Positions 42,634 through 52,729 of a stretch of DNA of 64,000 bases are shown here, piece by piece. The position numbers and the translations under genes are program-made. Position 1 is the first letter of the stretch; each line of letters opens with the position of its first letter. The notes beneath the pieces were generated by a model. The model saw nothing but the letters and a program-made list of their open reading frames with translations. It was not told the DNA's origin and ran no database searches. This DNA comes from Streptomyces sp. DI166 (GTDB lineage: Bacteria; Actinomycetota; Actinomycetes; Streptomycetales; Streptomycetaceae), in the NCBI RefSeq assembly GCF_900091315.1, contig NZ_FLSP01000015.1, positions 1 to 64,000 of the forward strand, in the 5' to 3' direction.

Positions 42634-42787
42634 GATCGGCCTCCTTCTCCCCAGCACCAGGAAACACCCGTTCGGGTGAACCCTCCACCGGAGCGCCGAC
42701 GCCCCAGGTCACCCCAGGGGTACGGCCCCTCGGCCAACCGGCGGCGCCCCGCTGGCGGCGCGGGCGGGCCGGGCCTTGCCTGGAGCC

Positions 42788-43630
42788 GTGTCCACCCGTC
42801 TGCGGAACGCCCTGTCGGCCGCGCTGATCGCGCTGGCCTGTCTGCTGGTGCCGTTCGGGGCGCTGGCCGCCTGGGCGTCGTACGGGCTGGCCGACACCGG
42901 CCGCTACGTCACCGCGATGGCGCCGCTGGCCTCCGACCCGGCCGTGCGGGAGGCGGTGGCGGACACCGTCGGCGACCAGGTCGTGGCCGAGACGGGCGCC
43001 GGTCCGCCGCTGCGGCCCTTCGTACGGGACGCGGTGCGCTCCTTCACCGCCACCGACGCCTTCCGCACCGCCTGGGACAGCGCCAACCGCGCCGTCCACG
43101 ACGCCGTCCTGCGCGCCGTGCGCGACGGCACCGGGGGCGACGTACACGTCGACCTGGCGCCGGTGGCCGCGCAGGTGAAGGCGCGCCTCGCCGCCGACCA
43201 CGTGCCGATCGCCCGGCACATCCCGGTGCGGCACACCGAGGTCGCGGTGCTGCCCGGAAACGAACTGGAACGGCTGCGCAGGGGGTTCACGGTGCTGGAG
43301 GTCGCCGGTTTCTGGCTGCCGGTGTCGGCGGCGGTCCTCGCCCTCGCCGGGATCGCGGTGGCGGCCTGCCGTCGGCGGGCGGTGACCGCGATCTCGCTGG
43401 GGACCGCGCTGGGCGGCGCCCTCCTCGCCCTGGCCGTGGCGATCGGCCGCCGGCTGACCCTGGCCGACCTGCCGGACGACGTGCACCGTCCGGCGGCGGG
43501 CGCGGTGTACGACGCGCTCACCGGGACCCTGCGCACGGTGTCCTGGCTGCTGGTCGCGGTGGGCCTCACGGTCGCCCTGGGTACCTGGCTGCTGACGAGG
43601 CGGCGGCAACCATCGGCGCCCCGTCCCTGA
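42788..43630 (+). CDS. Integral membrane protein of unknown function
   Basis: The product of about 280 residues has an N-terminal membrane helix, an extracytoplasmic helical domain of about 130 residues and three C-terminal helices (about 178-198, 205-223 and 245-265). I chose the GTG at 42788 (TGGAG upstream); a TTG four codons earlier is possible. It is followed 36 bp later by a membrane-bound EEP-family hydrolase, likely in the same operon. Confidence 0.7.
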   Translation: MSTRLRNALSAALIALACLLVPFGALAAWASYGLADTGRYVTAMAPLASDPAVREAVADTVGDQVVAETGAGPPLRPFVRDAVRSFTATDAFRTAWDSANRAVHDAVLRAVRDGTGGDVHVDLAPVAAQVKARLAADHVPIARHIPVRHTEVAVLPGNELERLRRGFTVLEVAGFWLPVSAAVLALAGIAVAACRRRAVTAISLGTALGGALLALAVAIGRRLTLADLPDDVHRPAAGAVYDALTGTLRTVSWLLVAVGLTVALGTWLLTRRRQPSAPRP

Positions 43631-43666
43631 GAGAGTGGTCCCGCACCGGCAGGGAGGGGCTGGGAG

Positions 43667-44647
43667 TTGAGCGCTGCGGTCGAGGAGCGGGCGGGACCAC
43701 GCGCGCGCGGACGGGGGGTGCTGTCCTGGTTCGCGGGGCTGCTGCTGGCCGTGGTGAGCGTGGTGATGGGCTGCCGGGCCACCGACTCCGACGGAGTCAC
43801 CCCCGTACCGCAACTGCTGGCCTTCCTGCCCTGGCTGCTCGTGCCCACGGGCGTGGCGCTGGGCTGCACGCTGCTCGCCCGCTGGTGGGCGGGGCTGGTG
43901 TGGGGCGTGCTGGTGCTCGGCCTGCTGGCCTGGTTCATCGAGCCGTACGGCAAGGTCGACGAGCCCCGCACCCCGCCGCTGGCCTCCTTCCGGGTGCTCA
44001 CCGCGAACGTCGAGTTCGGGCAGGGCACCGACGCCCTGGCCGCCGTGGTGCGCCGGGAGAACCCGGACCTGGTGTTCATCGCCGAGTGCGACCGGGAGTG
44101 CGCCGAGCGGCTGCCGACGGACGGCTACCCGCACCGGGTGGCCGAGGTGGCGGCCGGGTCCGAGGGCTCGGTGATCCTCAGCCGCTTCCCGCTGCGCGCC
44201 GCCGAAGGCGTCCCGGGCACCCTGCGCATGCCCGGCGCGGTCGCCGACGTGCGCGGCACCGACGTACGGCTGCAACTGGCGCACCCCATGCCGCCGTTGC
44301 CGGACCAGGTCGGCCTGTGGCGCCGTGAGCTGGGCGCCCTGCGGGACTTCGCCGCCGGACACGACACCACGCCGCTGATCCTCGCCGGGGACTTCAACGC
44401 CTCCCAGGACCACGCGGCCTTCCGCGGCATCCTCGACACCGGCCTGCGCGACGCGGCCCGCCTCACCGGCGAGGCCCGCACCCCGACCTGGCCCGCGCGC
44501 ACGGCGCCGACCCTGGGCGCGCAGATCGACCACGTCCTGCTGTCCGAGGACTTCTCGGCCCGCCGGACCCGCTTCCTGGACCTGGCCGGGAGCGACCACC
44601 GGGCGGTGCTGGCGGACATCACCCTGCACGAGAGCCGCCGCGGATGA
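43667..44647 (+). CDS. Membrane-anchored endonuclease/exonuclease/phosphatase-family hydrolase
   Basis: The 326-residue protein has three N-terminal membrane helices (to about residue 90) and an EEP catalytic domain with VLTANVEFG, a metal-binding Glu in FIAECDREC, ILAGDFNAS and GSDHRAVL. Being outside the membrane, it may act on extracellular DNA, phospholipid or a phosphodiester. The start is TTG with AGGGAGGGG upstream. Confidence 0.87.
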   Translation: MSAAVEERAGPRARGRGVLSWFAGLLLAVVSVVMGCRATDSDGVTPVPQLLAFLPWLLVPTGVALGCTLLARWWAGLVWGVLVLGLLAWFIEPYGKVDEPRTPPLASFRVLTANVEFGQGTDALAAVVRRENPDLVFIAECDRECAERLPTDGYPHRVAEVAAGSEGSVILSRFPLRAAEGVPGTLRMPGAVADVRGTDVRLQLAHPMPPLPDQVGLWRRELGALRDFAAGHDTTPLILAGDFNASQDHAAFRGILDTGLRDAARLTGEARTPTWPARTAPTLGAQIDHVLLSEDFSARRTRFLDLAGSDHRAVLADITLHESRRG

Positions 44648-44663
44648 GTACTGAGGCGCATGA

Positions 44664-44696
44664 GTACGGCCGCCCTGTGCAGGAGGGCGGCCGTAC
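44664..44696. terminator. Bidirectional terminator hairpin
   Basis: Thirteen-base arms (GTACGGCCGCCCT and complement) enclose seven bases between the EEP gene and the convergent snapalysin gene. Confidence 0.88.
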
Positions 44697-44723
44697 CAGT
44701 GGGGGGTGGAGCCGGGCCGGAGG

Positions 44724-45419
44724 CTAACGGCCCGACTTCTCCAGCACCTTGTCCGCCGTGACCTTCTCCATCGCGGCGGCGAGACCGTTGGCCCACAGCT
44801 GGTTGACGCGGGCCCGCTCCCGGGAGTCCGGGTAGGCGTTGGTGCAGGACGTGCCGGGACCGCCGCCCGACATCAGCTCGCTGCACGGACCCGTGTAGTG
44901 GTCCGGCAGACCGAGCACATGGCCGGTCTCGTGGGCGGTGACGCGAGTGGAGTCGTACTGCTGGTTCTGCCGGTAGTCGAGGAAGATGTAGCCCCGGCCG
45001 TGGCCGTCGGTCGAGGCGTACGACCCACGCGAGTCGTTGCCCTCGTAGTACCGGAAGTCGGCGTTCGAGCCCGGCTGGAGCCGGACGTTGGACACCGAGC
45101 TGTTCCATATCTGGGTGCTGCGGGCTATCTGCGCGCTGAACGACGGGGCCCGGGACGCGTCGTAGACGACGGTGACCGCGGCCGTGCTGGTGGGGTTGGC
45201 CGCCCGCTTCTGCGCGACGGACTCCAGGACGGCCTGGAAGAACGCGCGGTTGGCGGCGGCTTCTGCGGAGGCGCCGGAGTGGCCGGAATAGCCGGCGACC
45301 TCGGTCCCGTGGGGGGAGGCGGCGGCGGGCGCCGCGGTGGACAGCCCGAGCGCCGCCAGGGTGACGGCGACGGCCGCGGCCGTGCGGGCGGACCGGGACA
45401 TGGGCAGGGATCTACGCAT
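44724..45419 (-). CDS. snpA: Snapalysin-type secreted neutral metalloprotease (M7)
   Basis: The 231-residue preproprotein has a signal peptide (to about residue 35), a short propeptide and the M7 zinc site [11 protein letters not shown] (HExxHxxGxxD), followed by [13 protein letters not shown] with the Met-turn and a disulfide pair. It digests milk-type proteins outside the cell. The ATG at 45419 has GGAG seven bases ahead. A LysR regulator is divergent, as in the known snpR-snpA arrangement of Streptomyces. Confidence 0.93.
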   Translation of the reverse strand: MRRSLPMSRSARTAAAVAVTLAALGLSTAAPAAASPHGTEVAGYSGHSGASAEAAANRAFFQAVLESVAQKRAANPTSTAAVTVVYDASRAPSFSAQIARSTQIWNSSVSNVRLQPGSNADFRYYEGNDSRGSYASTDGHGRGYIFLDYRQNQQYDSTRVTAHETGHVLGLPDHYTGPCSELMSGGGPGTSCTNAYPDSRERARVNQLWANGLAAAMEKVTADKVLEKSGR

Positions 45420-45499
45420 CGATGACTCCATTGGTGGGGGGTGAGTCGTCATCGGTGAGTGTCGGGGTCCGCGGGGGCGGCTGTGATGATGGCAACCGG

Positions 45500-45518
45500 C
45501 GATAGCACCGGCCTATCG
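45500..45518. promoter_or_regulatory. LysR box in the snapalysin control region
   Basis: CGATAG-N7-CTATCG is a perfect inverted repeat with the T-N11-A geometry of LysR-family sites, 81 bp before snpA and 76 bp before the regulator gene. Confidence 0.65.
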
Positions 45519-45593
45519 GGCGCCCAATTCGCGCGCCTCGGAAGGGGTTTGTGCGTCTGGTGCAACCACCGGTTCCGTTTTAGCTTCAAGGAC

Positions 45594-46568
45594 ATGGAGC
45601 TTGAGGTCCGGCACCTCCGCGCGCTGTGCGCCATCGCCGACACCGGCAGCCTGCACCGGGCCGCCCGGCAACTCGGTGTCGCCCAGCCGTCGCTGAGCAC
45701 CCAGCTGCGCCGTATCGAGCAGGAGCTCGGCGGCGCGCTGTTCCTGCGCGCGCGCACCGGCTGCCGTCCCACGCCGCTGGGCCGCCTGGTCCTCAGCCGG
45801 GCCCGTCCGCTGGTGGCCGAAATGCGCTCCCTGGTCGCCGAGGCCCGCTCGGCCGCCGTGGCCGGTCCCCGGCTGCGGGTCGGCTCCACCGCGAGCCGGG
45901 CCCTCGCGGGCTGGCTGCGCCGCCTGCGCGGCGGCGGCCAGGAACCCGCCCTGCACATGGACGTCTCCGCCAACACCCTGCTGCGCATGGTCGCCGCCGG
46001 GCAGCTCGACGTGGCCTTCGTCCACGAGGTCGAGGGCACGCCCCTGCGCATCCCCGCCGAACTGCGCCTGCGCGTCCTGCTGGAACGCGAGCCGCAGTTC
46101 GTCCTGCTCCCCGCCGACCATCCGGCGACCGCGAAGACCGAGGTCGAGCTGTACGACCTGGCGGGCGACCGCTGGATGATCGACCCGAGCGTGGACGGCG
46201 AGTGGGACGGGGTGCGCCGGATGTTCCGCGCGGCCGGGGTCGAGCCGGACGTCCTGCACGGCGACTACCACACGGCGAGCGCCCTGGTGGCGACCGGCGA
46301 GGTGGTCACGGTCTGCCAGCCCACCGCCCTGCCCCGCCCCGACCTGGCGGTACGCCGGTTGCGCGGCGACCCCCTGGGCGTACGCCTGCTGCTGGCGGCC
46401 CGTACGGACACGGACCTGGACGGGGTGTTCCCCGCGCTGGCGGAGGCGTACTGGGAGGCGGCCCGCCAGGCCCCGGCGTACCGGACCTGGCTGGACCGCG
46501 AGCAGCCTCAGACCCCGATGTCCCGCCCGTCCTCCCGCCACACGGCGACCACAGCGGGCCGGACGTAA
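45594..46568 (+). CDS. snpR: LysR-family activator of the snapalysin gene
   Basis: The 324-residue regulator has an N-terminal winged helix (VRHLRALCAIADTGSLHRAARQLG; QPSLSTQLRRIEQELG) and an effector domain to about 300. Position and polarity match the known LysR activator divergent from M7 protease genes. Its 3' end overlaps the convergent phoX gene by 61 bp, an unusually long overlap that suggests a recently extended tail. Confidence 0.9.
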   Translation: MELEVRHLRALCAIADTGSLHRAARQLGVAQPSLSTQLRRIEQELGGALFLRARTGCRPTPLGRLVLSRARPLVAEMRSLVAEARSAAVAGPRLRVGSTASRALAGWLRRLRGGGQEPALHMDVSANTLLRMVAAGQLDVAFVHEVEGTPLRIPAELRLRVLLEREPQFVLLPADHPATAKTEVELYDLAGDRWMIDPSVDGEWDGVRRMFRAAGVEPDVLHGDYHTASALVATGEVVTVCQPTALPRPDLAVRRLRGDPLGVRLLLAARTDTDLDGVFPALAEAYWEAARQAPAYRTWLDREQPQTPMSRPSSRHTATTAGRT

Positions 46569-48574
46569 CACCCGGGCCCGTCGGGCCAGGTGGAGGCGGG
46601 GTTCTCGACGTCCGCGCCGTCGATCTCCCCGGGATGCTGTACGGCCACCAGCACCCGCCGCTCCTGCACGAGCGGCCCGCAGGTCTCGGCGCCCCGCGGC
46701 ACGGTGAGGAACTGCTTCAGCTCCCCGCGCCGTTCCCCGCGCGTGGCGACCCCGAAGAGCCCGTCGTGCGAGCCGAGCTGGGAGCCGTCGGTGGAGATCC
46801 ACAGGTTGCCGTGCGGGTCGAAGGCCACGTTGTCCGGGCAGGAGATCGGGCTGACCCGGTCCTTGGGGAACCCGGCGAAGTAGGTGGCGGGGTCGTCCGG
46901 GTCGCCGGCGACGAGGAAGAGGCTCCACCCGAACTTCGTACTGTCCGCCCGATTGCGGTGCTCGGTGAGCTCCAGGACCTGCCCGTGCTTGTTGGCGTTG
47001 CGCGGATTGGCCTCGTCGGCTGCGGCGTACCCGGCCTTGCCGCGGTTGCTGTTGTTGGTGAGCGCCACGTACACCTTGCCGGTGTGCGGGTTGGGCTCGA
47101 TGTCCTCGGGCCGGTCCATCTTGGTGGCGCCGACCTTGTCCCCGGCGAGCCGGGTGAAGACGAACACCTCCTCGGCGGACATCCCCTCGACATGGCTGAC
47201 GGCACCCTTCGCGGTGGCGGTGGCCAGCGGAATCCACTCACCGGAGCCGTCGAACTCCCCGTCGGCGGGAAGCCGCCCGCTGCCGTCGACCTCGATGGCG
47301 GGGGAGTCCCCGGTGAGCTTGGCGACGTAGAGCGTGCCTTCGTCGAGCAGCGACAGATTGTGCTCACGGACGCCGCGGCCGTTGCCCTTCCGCATCCGCT
47401 TACTTCCGACGAACTTGTAGAAGTAGTCGAACCGCTCGTCGTCCCCGCTGTAGACGACGGGCCGCCCGTCCGGGGTCAGCCGCACGGTCGCCCCCTCGTG
47501 CTTGAACCGGCCGAGCGCGGTGTGCTTGCGGGGCGTGGAGTGCGGGTCGTACGGGTCCAGCTCGACGACGTACCCGAACCGGTGCACCTCGTTGGGCTCA
47601 CGGCCGACATCGAACCGCGGGTCGAACAGCTCCCACTTCCTCTCACTCGCCCCGCCGCCGATCCCGTACCGCTTGTCGGTGTCCCGGTGGGCATGGGCGA
47701 AGTACTGATTGAAGTTCTCCTCGCCGTGCAGGGTCGTGCCCCACGGGGTGGTGCCGCCCGCGCAGTTGTTGAGGGTGCCGAGCACCTTGGTGCCGGTGGG
47801 GTCGGCGGAGGTCCTGAGCAGATCGGACCCGGCGGCGGGCCCGGTGATCCGGAACGGTGTGGTGGCGGTGACGCGCCGATTGAGGGGATGCCGGGGTACG
47901 GGCCTGAGCCGGCCGTCCTTCCTGTTGCCCTCCACCACAACGGCGGAGAGCCCGTGCGCGGCCCAGGCGATCTCGACGTGCTGCCGGGTGGGACTGTCGG
48001 GGTCGTACCCGCGGAACATGAGGATTTCGTCGGTGTACTCATGATTAGCGACGAGAATCTGCCGGTTGTCCTCACCGGGGAGCGGCAGCAGGGCGAGGAA
48101 GTCGCAGTTGTACCCGAACTGCTGGGCCTGCGCCTCGGCGGTCTGCCGCTCGGGGTCGAAGGCGGGCGCACCACGCAGAATGGGCTCACCCCAGCGGATC
48201 ACGACATTCTGGCCGTACCCCTCGGGGACGGTGACGGCGTCGCGGGTGTTGGGGGCGACGGGGGTGAAGCGCAGGCCGCGGGCACCGCGCTCGGGGCCCG
48301 GCTTGTGGGGGTGCGGGTGCTTCGGCGCGGCGGCGGCCGGGGCGGCGGCACCGGCGGCGCCGACGGCGGTCGCCGCGGTCACGACAGCGGCGGCGCGCAT
48401 GACACCGCGGCGGCTGAGGGCACCGGCGATGACGTCACCGACGTACGGGTTGGCGGTGGTGTTGGGCACCTCGTGGAAACAGGCGTCACCACACCGGAAA
48501 CGGCAGGTCATGGCGGAACGGCCACCGGGGTGGGAACCGTCGGAGGTGCGGATGAGCGGCAGTGGAATGCGCAC
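46508..48574 (-). CDS. phoX: PhoX-family secreted alkaline phosphatase (Tat exported)
   Basis: The 688-residue protein has a twin-arginine signal (SRRGVMRAAAV, about 54-64) after an unusually long N-region, then the DUF839/PhoX beta-propeller with blocks CDFLALLPLPGEDNRQILVANHEYTDE (seen in part), LNNCAGGTTPWGT, DRPEDIEPNPHTGKVYVALTNN and CPDNVAFDPHGNLWISTDG. PhoX enzymes release phosphate from organic esters and use calcium and iron. The start is GTG with GGGGAG ahead. A candidate PHO box lies 76-97 bp upstream. Confidence 0.92.
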   Translation of the reverse strand: MRIPLPLIRTSDGSHPGGRSAMTCRFRCGDACFHEVPNTTANPYVGDVIAGALSRRGVMRAAAVVTAATAVGAAGAAAPAAAAPKHPHPHKPGPERGARGLRFTPVAPNTRDAVTVPEGYGQNVVIRWGEPILRGAPAFDPERQTAEAQAQQFGYNCDFLALLPLPGEDNRQILVANHEYTDEILMFRGYDPDSPTRQHVEIAWAAHGLSAVVVEGNRKDGRLRPVPRHPLNRRVTATTPFRITGPAAGSDLLRTSADPTGTKVLGTLNNCAGGTTPWGTTLHGEENFNQYFAHAHRDTDKRYGIGGGASERKWELFDPRFDVGREPNEVHRFGYVVELDPYDPHSTPRKHTALGRFKHEGATVRLTPDGRPVVYSGDDERFDYFYKFVGSKRMRKGNGRGVREHNLSLLDEGTLYVAKLTGDSPAIEVDGSGRLPADGEFDGSGEWIPLATATAKGAVSHVEGMSAEEVFVFTRLAGDKVGATKMDRPEDIEPNPHTGKVYVALTNNSNRGKAGYAAADEANPRNANKHGQVLELTEHRNRADSTKFGWSLFLVAGDPDDPATYFAGFPKDRVSPISCPDNVAFDPHGNLWISTDGSQLGSHDGLFGVATRGERRGELKQFLTVPRGAETCGPLVQERRVLVAVQHPGEIDGADVENPASTWPDGPGCYVRPAVVAVWREDGRDIGV

Positions 48575-48649
48575 GGTTGTTTCTCCCCTTGGATGCCCTG
48601 GGATGCGGCGTCTCGGACGGTAGGGGGGCGCATGTGCGAAAACGGGGAC

Positions 48650-48671
48650 GCGCGGTGAATTGCGAATGAAC
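48650..48671 (-). promoter_or_regulatory. Candidate PHO box upstream of phoX
   Basis: Read on the minus strand, two adjacent 11-base units begin GTTCATT and ATTCACC. The Streptomyces PhoP direct-repeat unit begins GTTCACC, so the matches are 5 and 6 of 7. Confidence 0.55.
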
Positions 48672-48799
48672 TGGAGCGGTAGGAAACCCGGTTCGTCCGG
48701 TAGGCGGTCCCCGCCGAAGATCGCGGACTCGGGCGGCTAACCTTACGTGTCCGTCCTGGCCAGGGATTGACGGAACAACTCATGCGAAGGGTTGCGCAC

Positions 48800-50293
48800 A
48801 TGGGCATTCTCACTCTCCTGCGGAACGCATTCGGCCGCTCCCGAAAGGAGCGCACGGCCGAGGCAGAGGGTGCGACGGAGACGTCGACGCCCATTTCGTC
48901 CACGCCCGAACAGGCTTCGGCTCCGGCTCCGGCTCCGGCTCCGACGGTCCCGGACCCCCGCCCGTCTACGGACGAGCCGGACGACGAACACGAACTGGTA
49001 GCAGCAGCCTTCGACAACGTCACGGTCCCCAAGCAGTCGTCCCCGACGGACGAGCCGGTCACCGAGCCGGCGGCAAAGGCCGACCCCGAGCCGGCGGCGG
49101 AAGAGCCGAAGCCGGAGCCGGTGGCCGAGCAGCCCAAGCCGGTCGTGGAAGCGGCACCGGAGCCGGCGGTCGAGCCCGAGCCCGAGCCGGAGCCCGTGGT
49201 CGAGGAGCCGGTGGCCGCGGATGCCGCGCCTGCGGCGGAGCCGGTAGCGGAGCCTGCCGCGGAGGCGGAGCCGGTCGCGGCGGAGGTTGCCAAGCCGGTC
49301 GCGGAGCCGACCCTGGACGAGCCCGCGGCCGCCGACGGCGAGGAAGCCCCGCAGGGGCCACCCGCACCCGACAACGAAAGTGACACGGGCGGTGCGGGTG
49401 GGAACACCCCGGCCGAAGGCGAAGCCGAGGCCGAACCGCAGGCCGCCGAGCCGGTGGCGGAGCCGGTCGCGGAGCCGACCCCGGACGAGCCCGCAGCCGC
49501 CGACGGCGAGGAAGCCCCGCAGGGGCCACCCGCACCCGACAACGAAAGTGACACGGGCGGTGCGGGTGGGAACACCCCGGCCGAAGGCGAAGCCGAGGCC
49601 GAACCCCCCGCCAACGAACCCGCGGCCGGGCCCGCAACAACCCTCGCCCGCGTCAAGACCCGCGCCCCCGGCCTGGCCACCGCCTACAAGGCCGCCACCA
49701 CCACCCTCAAGAAGCACAACCTCACCGGCACCCGCGCCAAGACCTACCTCGTCCTCGACCGCTCCGCGAGCATGCGCCCGTACTACAAGGACGGCTCCGC
49801 CCAGGCCCTCGCCGAGCAGACCCTCGCCCTCGCCGCCCACCTCGACGAGGACCCCACCCTCCACGTCACCTTCTTCTCCACCGAACTCGACGGCACCGGC
49901 GAACTCACCCTCGCCGACCACGAGAACAAGATCGACGAGCTGCACGCGAGCCTCGGCCGCATGGGCCGCACCAGCTACCACGTGGCGATCGAGGACGTCA
50001 TCGCCGCCCACGAGAAGACGGGCACCCCGGAAACCCCCGCCCTGGTGATCTTCCAGACGGACGGCGCCCCGGACGCGAAGACCCCGGCCACGCAGGCCCT
50101 CACCGAGGCGGCCAAGACCCACCCCCACATCCACTTCGCCTTCGTCGCCTTCGGCGAGCACGACAACAAGGCGTTCGACTACCTCCGCAAGCTGAAGACG
50201 GGCAACACGTCCTTCTTCCACGCGGGCCCGACCCCCCGAGAACTGACGGACGCGGAGCTGTACCAGGGCGTACTCGAAAACTGGCGCCCGTAG
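48800..50293 (+). CDS. VWA-domain protein with long Pro/Glu/Ala repeat region
   Basis: The 497-residue protein has a short N-terminal block ([18 protein letters not shown]), a disordered acidic Pro/Ala/Glu region of about 250 residues, and a C-terminal von Willebrand A domain (about 300-490) with the MIDAS motif VLDRSASM and IFQTDGAPD. It resembles TerF-type VWA proteins of tellurite and stress loci, but no ter genes are nearby. The disordered part contains a 168-bp-period duplication. Upstream in-frame ATGs are possible starts. Confidence 0.85.
   Translation: MGILTLLRNAFGRSRKERTAEAEGATETSTPISSTPEQASAPAPAPAPTVPDPRPSTDEPDDEHELVAAAFDNVTVPKQSSPTDEPVTEPAAKADPEPAAEEPKPEPVAEQPKPVVEAAPEPAVEPEPEPEPVVEEPVAADAAPAAEPVAEPAAEAEPVAAEVAKPVAEPTLDEPAAADGEEAPQGPPAPDNESDTGGAGGNTPAEGEAEAEPQAAEPVAEPVAEPTPDEPAAADGEEAPQGPPAPDNESDTGGAGGNTPAEGEAEAEPPANEPAAGPATTLARVKTRAPGLATAYKAATTTLKKHNLTGTRAKTYLVLDRSASMRPYYKDGSAQALAEQTLALAAHLDEDPTLHVTFFSTELDGTGELTLADHENKIDELHASLGRMGRTSYHVAIEDVIAAHEKTGTPETPALVIFQTDGAPDAKTPATQALTEAAKTHPHIHFAFVAFGEHDNKAFDYLRKLKTGNTSFFHAGPTPRELTDAELYQGVLENWRP
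49293..49605. repeat. Two copies of a 145-bp repeat (168-bp period) inside the VWA gene
   Basis: 49293-49437 and 49461-49605 match with about two differences, and encode the same 48-residue disordered segment. The period is 56 codons, so the frame is kept. Confidence 0.9.
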
Positions 50294-50307
50294 AAACACC
50301 AGGCACC

Positions 50308-50348
50308 GGCCGCCCCCTTCCACCCCGTAAAACGGAAGGCGGGCGGCC
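50308..50348 (+). terminator. Terminator hairpin after the VWA gene
   Basis: GGCCGCCCCCTTCC pairs with GGAAGGCGGGCGGCC with one imperfect position, around a 12-base loop. Confidence 0.8.
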
Positions 50349-50421
50349 CACCCATGTCGGCTACGATTTCAAGGTTCGTATCCAAGGCTCGTATATCGAC
50401 CCGACCCGGGAGCAGCCACAC

Positions 50422-52140
50422 ATGGCTCGACACCTCATCACCAGCGCCCTTCCGTACATCAACGGGATCAAGCACCTGGGCAACATGGTGGGGTCCATGC
50501 TCCCGGCGGACGTGTACTCCCGGTACCTCCGCCAGCGCGGCCACGACGTCCTGTACATCTGCGCGACCGACGAGCACGGCACCCCCGCCGAGCTGGCCGC
50601 GAAGGAGCAGGGCCTGCCGGTGGACGAGTTCTGCGCGCAGGCGCACGACGCGCAGAAGGCGGTCTACGACGGCTTCGCGCTGGCCTTCGACTACTTCGGC
50701 CGCAGCTCCAGCCCGGAGAACCGGGACATCACCCAGCACTTCGCCCGCAAGCTGAACGAGAACGGCTTCATCGAGGAGCGGGCGATCCGCCAGGTCTACA
50801 GCCCGGCCGACGGCCGCTTCCTGCCGGACCGCTATGTCGAGGGCACCTGCCCGCACTGCGGCTACGACAAGGCCCGCGGCGACCAGTGCGAGAACTGCAC
50901 CCGCGTGCTGGACCCGACCGACCTGATCAACCCGCGCTCGGCGATCTCCGGCTCCACGGACCTGGAGGTCCGCGAGACCAAGCACCTCTTCCTGCTCCAG
51001 TCCAAGCTGCAGCACGAGGTCGAGGCGTGGGTCGCCCGCCACGAGGACGACTGGCCGCAGCTGGCCTCCTCCATCGCCCGCAAGTGGCTGAACGAGGGCC
51101 TGCACGACCGCGCCATCACCCGTGACCTGGACTGGGGCGTGCCGGTCCCGGCGGACACCTGGCCGGAGCTGGCCGCCGAGGGCAAGGTCTTCTACGTCTG
51201 GTTCGACGCCCCGATCGAGTACATCGGCGCGACGAAGGAGTGGGCGGACCAGGACCCGGACAACCGCGACTGGAAGTCGTGGTGGTACGACGTGGACGAC
51301 TCGGTCCGCTACACCGAGTTCATGGCGAAGGACAACGTCCCGTTCCACACGGTGATGTTCCCGGCCACCGAGCTGGGTGTGCGCGAGCCGTGGAAGAAGG
51401 TCGACTACGTCAAGGCGTTCAACTGGCTGACGTACTACGGCGGCAAGTTCTCCACCTCCCAGAAGCGCGGTGTCTTCACCGACCAGGCGCTGGAGATCCT
51501 GCCCGCCGACTACTGGCGCTACTTCCTGATCGCCAACGCCCCCGAGTCGGACGACTCCTCCTTCACCTGGGAGCACTTCACGGCGACGGTCAACAAGGAC
51601 CTCGCCGACACGCTCGGCAACTTCGTCAACCGCGTGCTGTCCTTCTCCAAGAAGCGCTTCGGCGAGGAGGTCCCGGCGGGCGGCACCCCCGGTGAGGCGG
51701 AGACGCGGCTCGGCGAGGAGATCGCCCGGCTGCTGGCGGAGTACGAGGAGCACATGGAGGCCCTCCAGTTCCGCAAGGCCGCGGCCGCGCTGCGCGCGCT
51801 GTGGTCCGCGGGCAACTCCTACCTGGAGGAGAAGGCCCCCTGGCTGGAGATCAAGACCGACAAGGACGCCGCGGCGCTGACGCTGCGCACCGCGATGAAC
51901 CTGATCCACCTGTACGCGGTGGTCTCCGAGCCGTTCATCCCGGCGACGTCGGCCGCCATGCGCACCGCCTTCTCCCTCACCGACGACACCGCGACCTGGG
52001 TGACGGAGGCCGAGGCCAAGTCCCTGACCTCGGTCCCGGCCGGTACGCCCTTCACGGTGCCGCCGGTGCTGTTCGCCAAGCTCACGGACGAGGACCTCGA
52101 AACGTACAAGGAGCGCTTCGGCGGGGAAACAGCGGCGTAA
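50422..52140 (+). CDS. metG: Methionyl-tRNA synthetase
   Basis: The 572-residue enzyme charges tRNA-Met. The class I signature 1 is KHLGN in [11 protein letters not shown]; the zinc knuckle is [17 protein letters not shown]; the KMSKS loop is KFSTSQKRG. The anticodon-binding helical domain fills residues about 400-560. There is no C-terminal EMAP-II/Arc1p-like dimer domain, so the protein ends soon after the helical domain. No T-box leader is visible upstream. Confidence 0.97.
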   Translation: MARHLITSALPYINGIKHLGNMVGSMLPADVYSRYLRQRGHDVLYICATDEHGTPAELAAKEQGLPVDEFCAQAHDAQKAVYDGFALAFDYFGRSSSPENRDITQHFARKLNENGFIEERAIRQVYSPADGRFLPDRYVEGTCPHCGYDKARGDQCENCTRVLDPTDLINPRSAISGSTDLEVRETKHLFLLQSKLQHEVEAWVARHEDDWPQLASSIARKWLNEGLHDRAITRDLDWGVPVPADTWPELAAEGKVFYVWFDAPIEYIGATKEWADQDPDNRDWKSWWYDVDDSVRYTEFMAKDNVPFHTVMFPATELGVREPWKKVDYVKAFNWLTYYGGKFSTSQKRGVFTDQALEILPADYWRYFLIANAPESDDSSFTWEHFTATVNKDLADTLGNFVNRVLSFSKKRFGEEVPAGGTPGEAETRLGEEIARLLAEYEEHMEALQFRKAAAALRALWSAGNSYLEEKAPWLEIKTDKDAAALTLRTAMNLIHLYAVVSEPFIPATSAAMRTAFSLTDDTATWVTEAEAKSLTSVPAGTPFTVPPVLFAKLTDEDLETYKERFGGETAA

Positions 52141-52233
52141 CAGCCCTTCTCGGACCCCTCACTCGCCAGGTATATCTGGCCATGATCACGCGGCCGACCG
52201 AGGCCGCGTGACCTACGAGTGGGGGGTCCTCTC

Positions 52234-52599
52234 ATGGCTCTTTTCGGTAACGCGCACCCGATCGACCCGGCGCAGGCGGCGCAGGACTACGCCAAGCTGC
52301 TCGGCCAGGGCGAGACGGTGCACACCGCCTACCTGCTGATCCGCGACACCATCCTGTTCACCGACCGTCGCCTGATCCTGATCGACAAGCAGGGCATCAC
52401 CGGTAAGAAGACCGAGTACCACTCCATCCCCTACCGCAGCATCACGCACTTCGCGGTGGAGACGGCCGGCACCTTCGACCTCGACGCGGAGCTGAAGATC
52501 TGGGTCTCCGGCACCCAGCTCCCGATCACCAAGACCTTCACCAAGGGCGTCGACATCTACGAGGTCCAGGCGATCCTCACGCAGTACGTAGCGCGGTAG
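52234..52599 (+). CDS. Bacterial PH-domain protein
   Basis: The 121-residue protein is a single PH-like domain (GETVHTAYLLIRDTILFTDRRLILIDKQG... then IPYRSITHFAVETAGTFD, typical of the YvbH/YokE-like bPH family). Such proteins often act at the membrane but roles are unknown. GGGGGGTCC precedes the ATG. Confidence 0.87.
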   Translation: MALFGNAHPIDPAQAAQDYAKLLGQGETVHTAYLLIRDTILFTDRRLILIDKQGITGKKTEYHSIPYRSITHFAVETAGTFDLDAELKIWVSGTQLPITKTFTKGVDIYEVQAILTQYVAR

Positions 52600-52643
52600 T
52601 CATGCCGCACTGACCCGCGGTCCGGCGGGCGATGACACTTACC

Positions 52644-52670
52644 TTCACTGTTCAGTTACTTCCGTATAGT
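52644..52670 (+). promoter_or_regulatory. Candidate promoter of the pyruvyltransferase-family gene
   Basis: TATAGT at 52665-52670 is a good -10 hexamer; TTCACT lies 15 bp upstream. The 60 bp around it are notably A+T-rich for this genome. Confidence 0.4.
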
Positions 52671-52729
52671 GTTCGATTTCCACATTCATCGCCCGCCTCG
52701 CAGGAGGCGCAGTCGCCTCTAGGACCGTC

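Noticed and set aside
49293..49605. Possible CRISPR-like repeat
   Set aside because: Only two copies of a long unit exist, they are in frame within a gene, and there are no unique spacers.
48800..50293. A tellurite resistance (ter) locus
   Set aside because: The VWA domain is TerF-like, but no TerD or TerC-type genes are found nearby.
50294..50421. A T-box leader before metG
   Set aside because: The region is only 128 bp, starts with the terminator of the preceding gene and lacks a recognisable T-box sequence.
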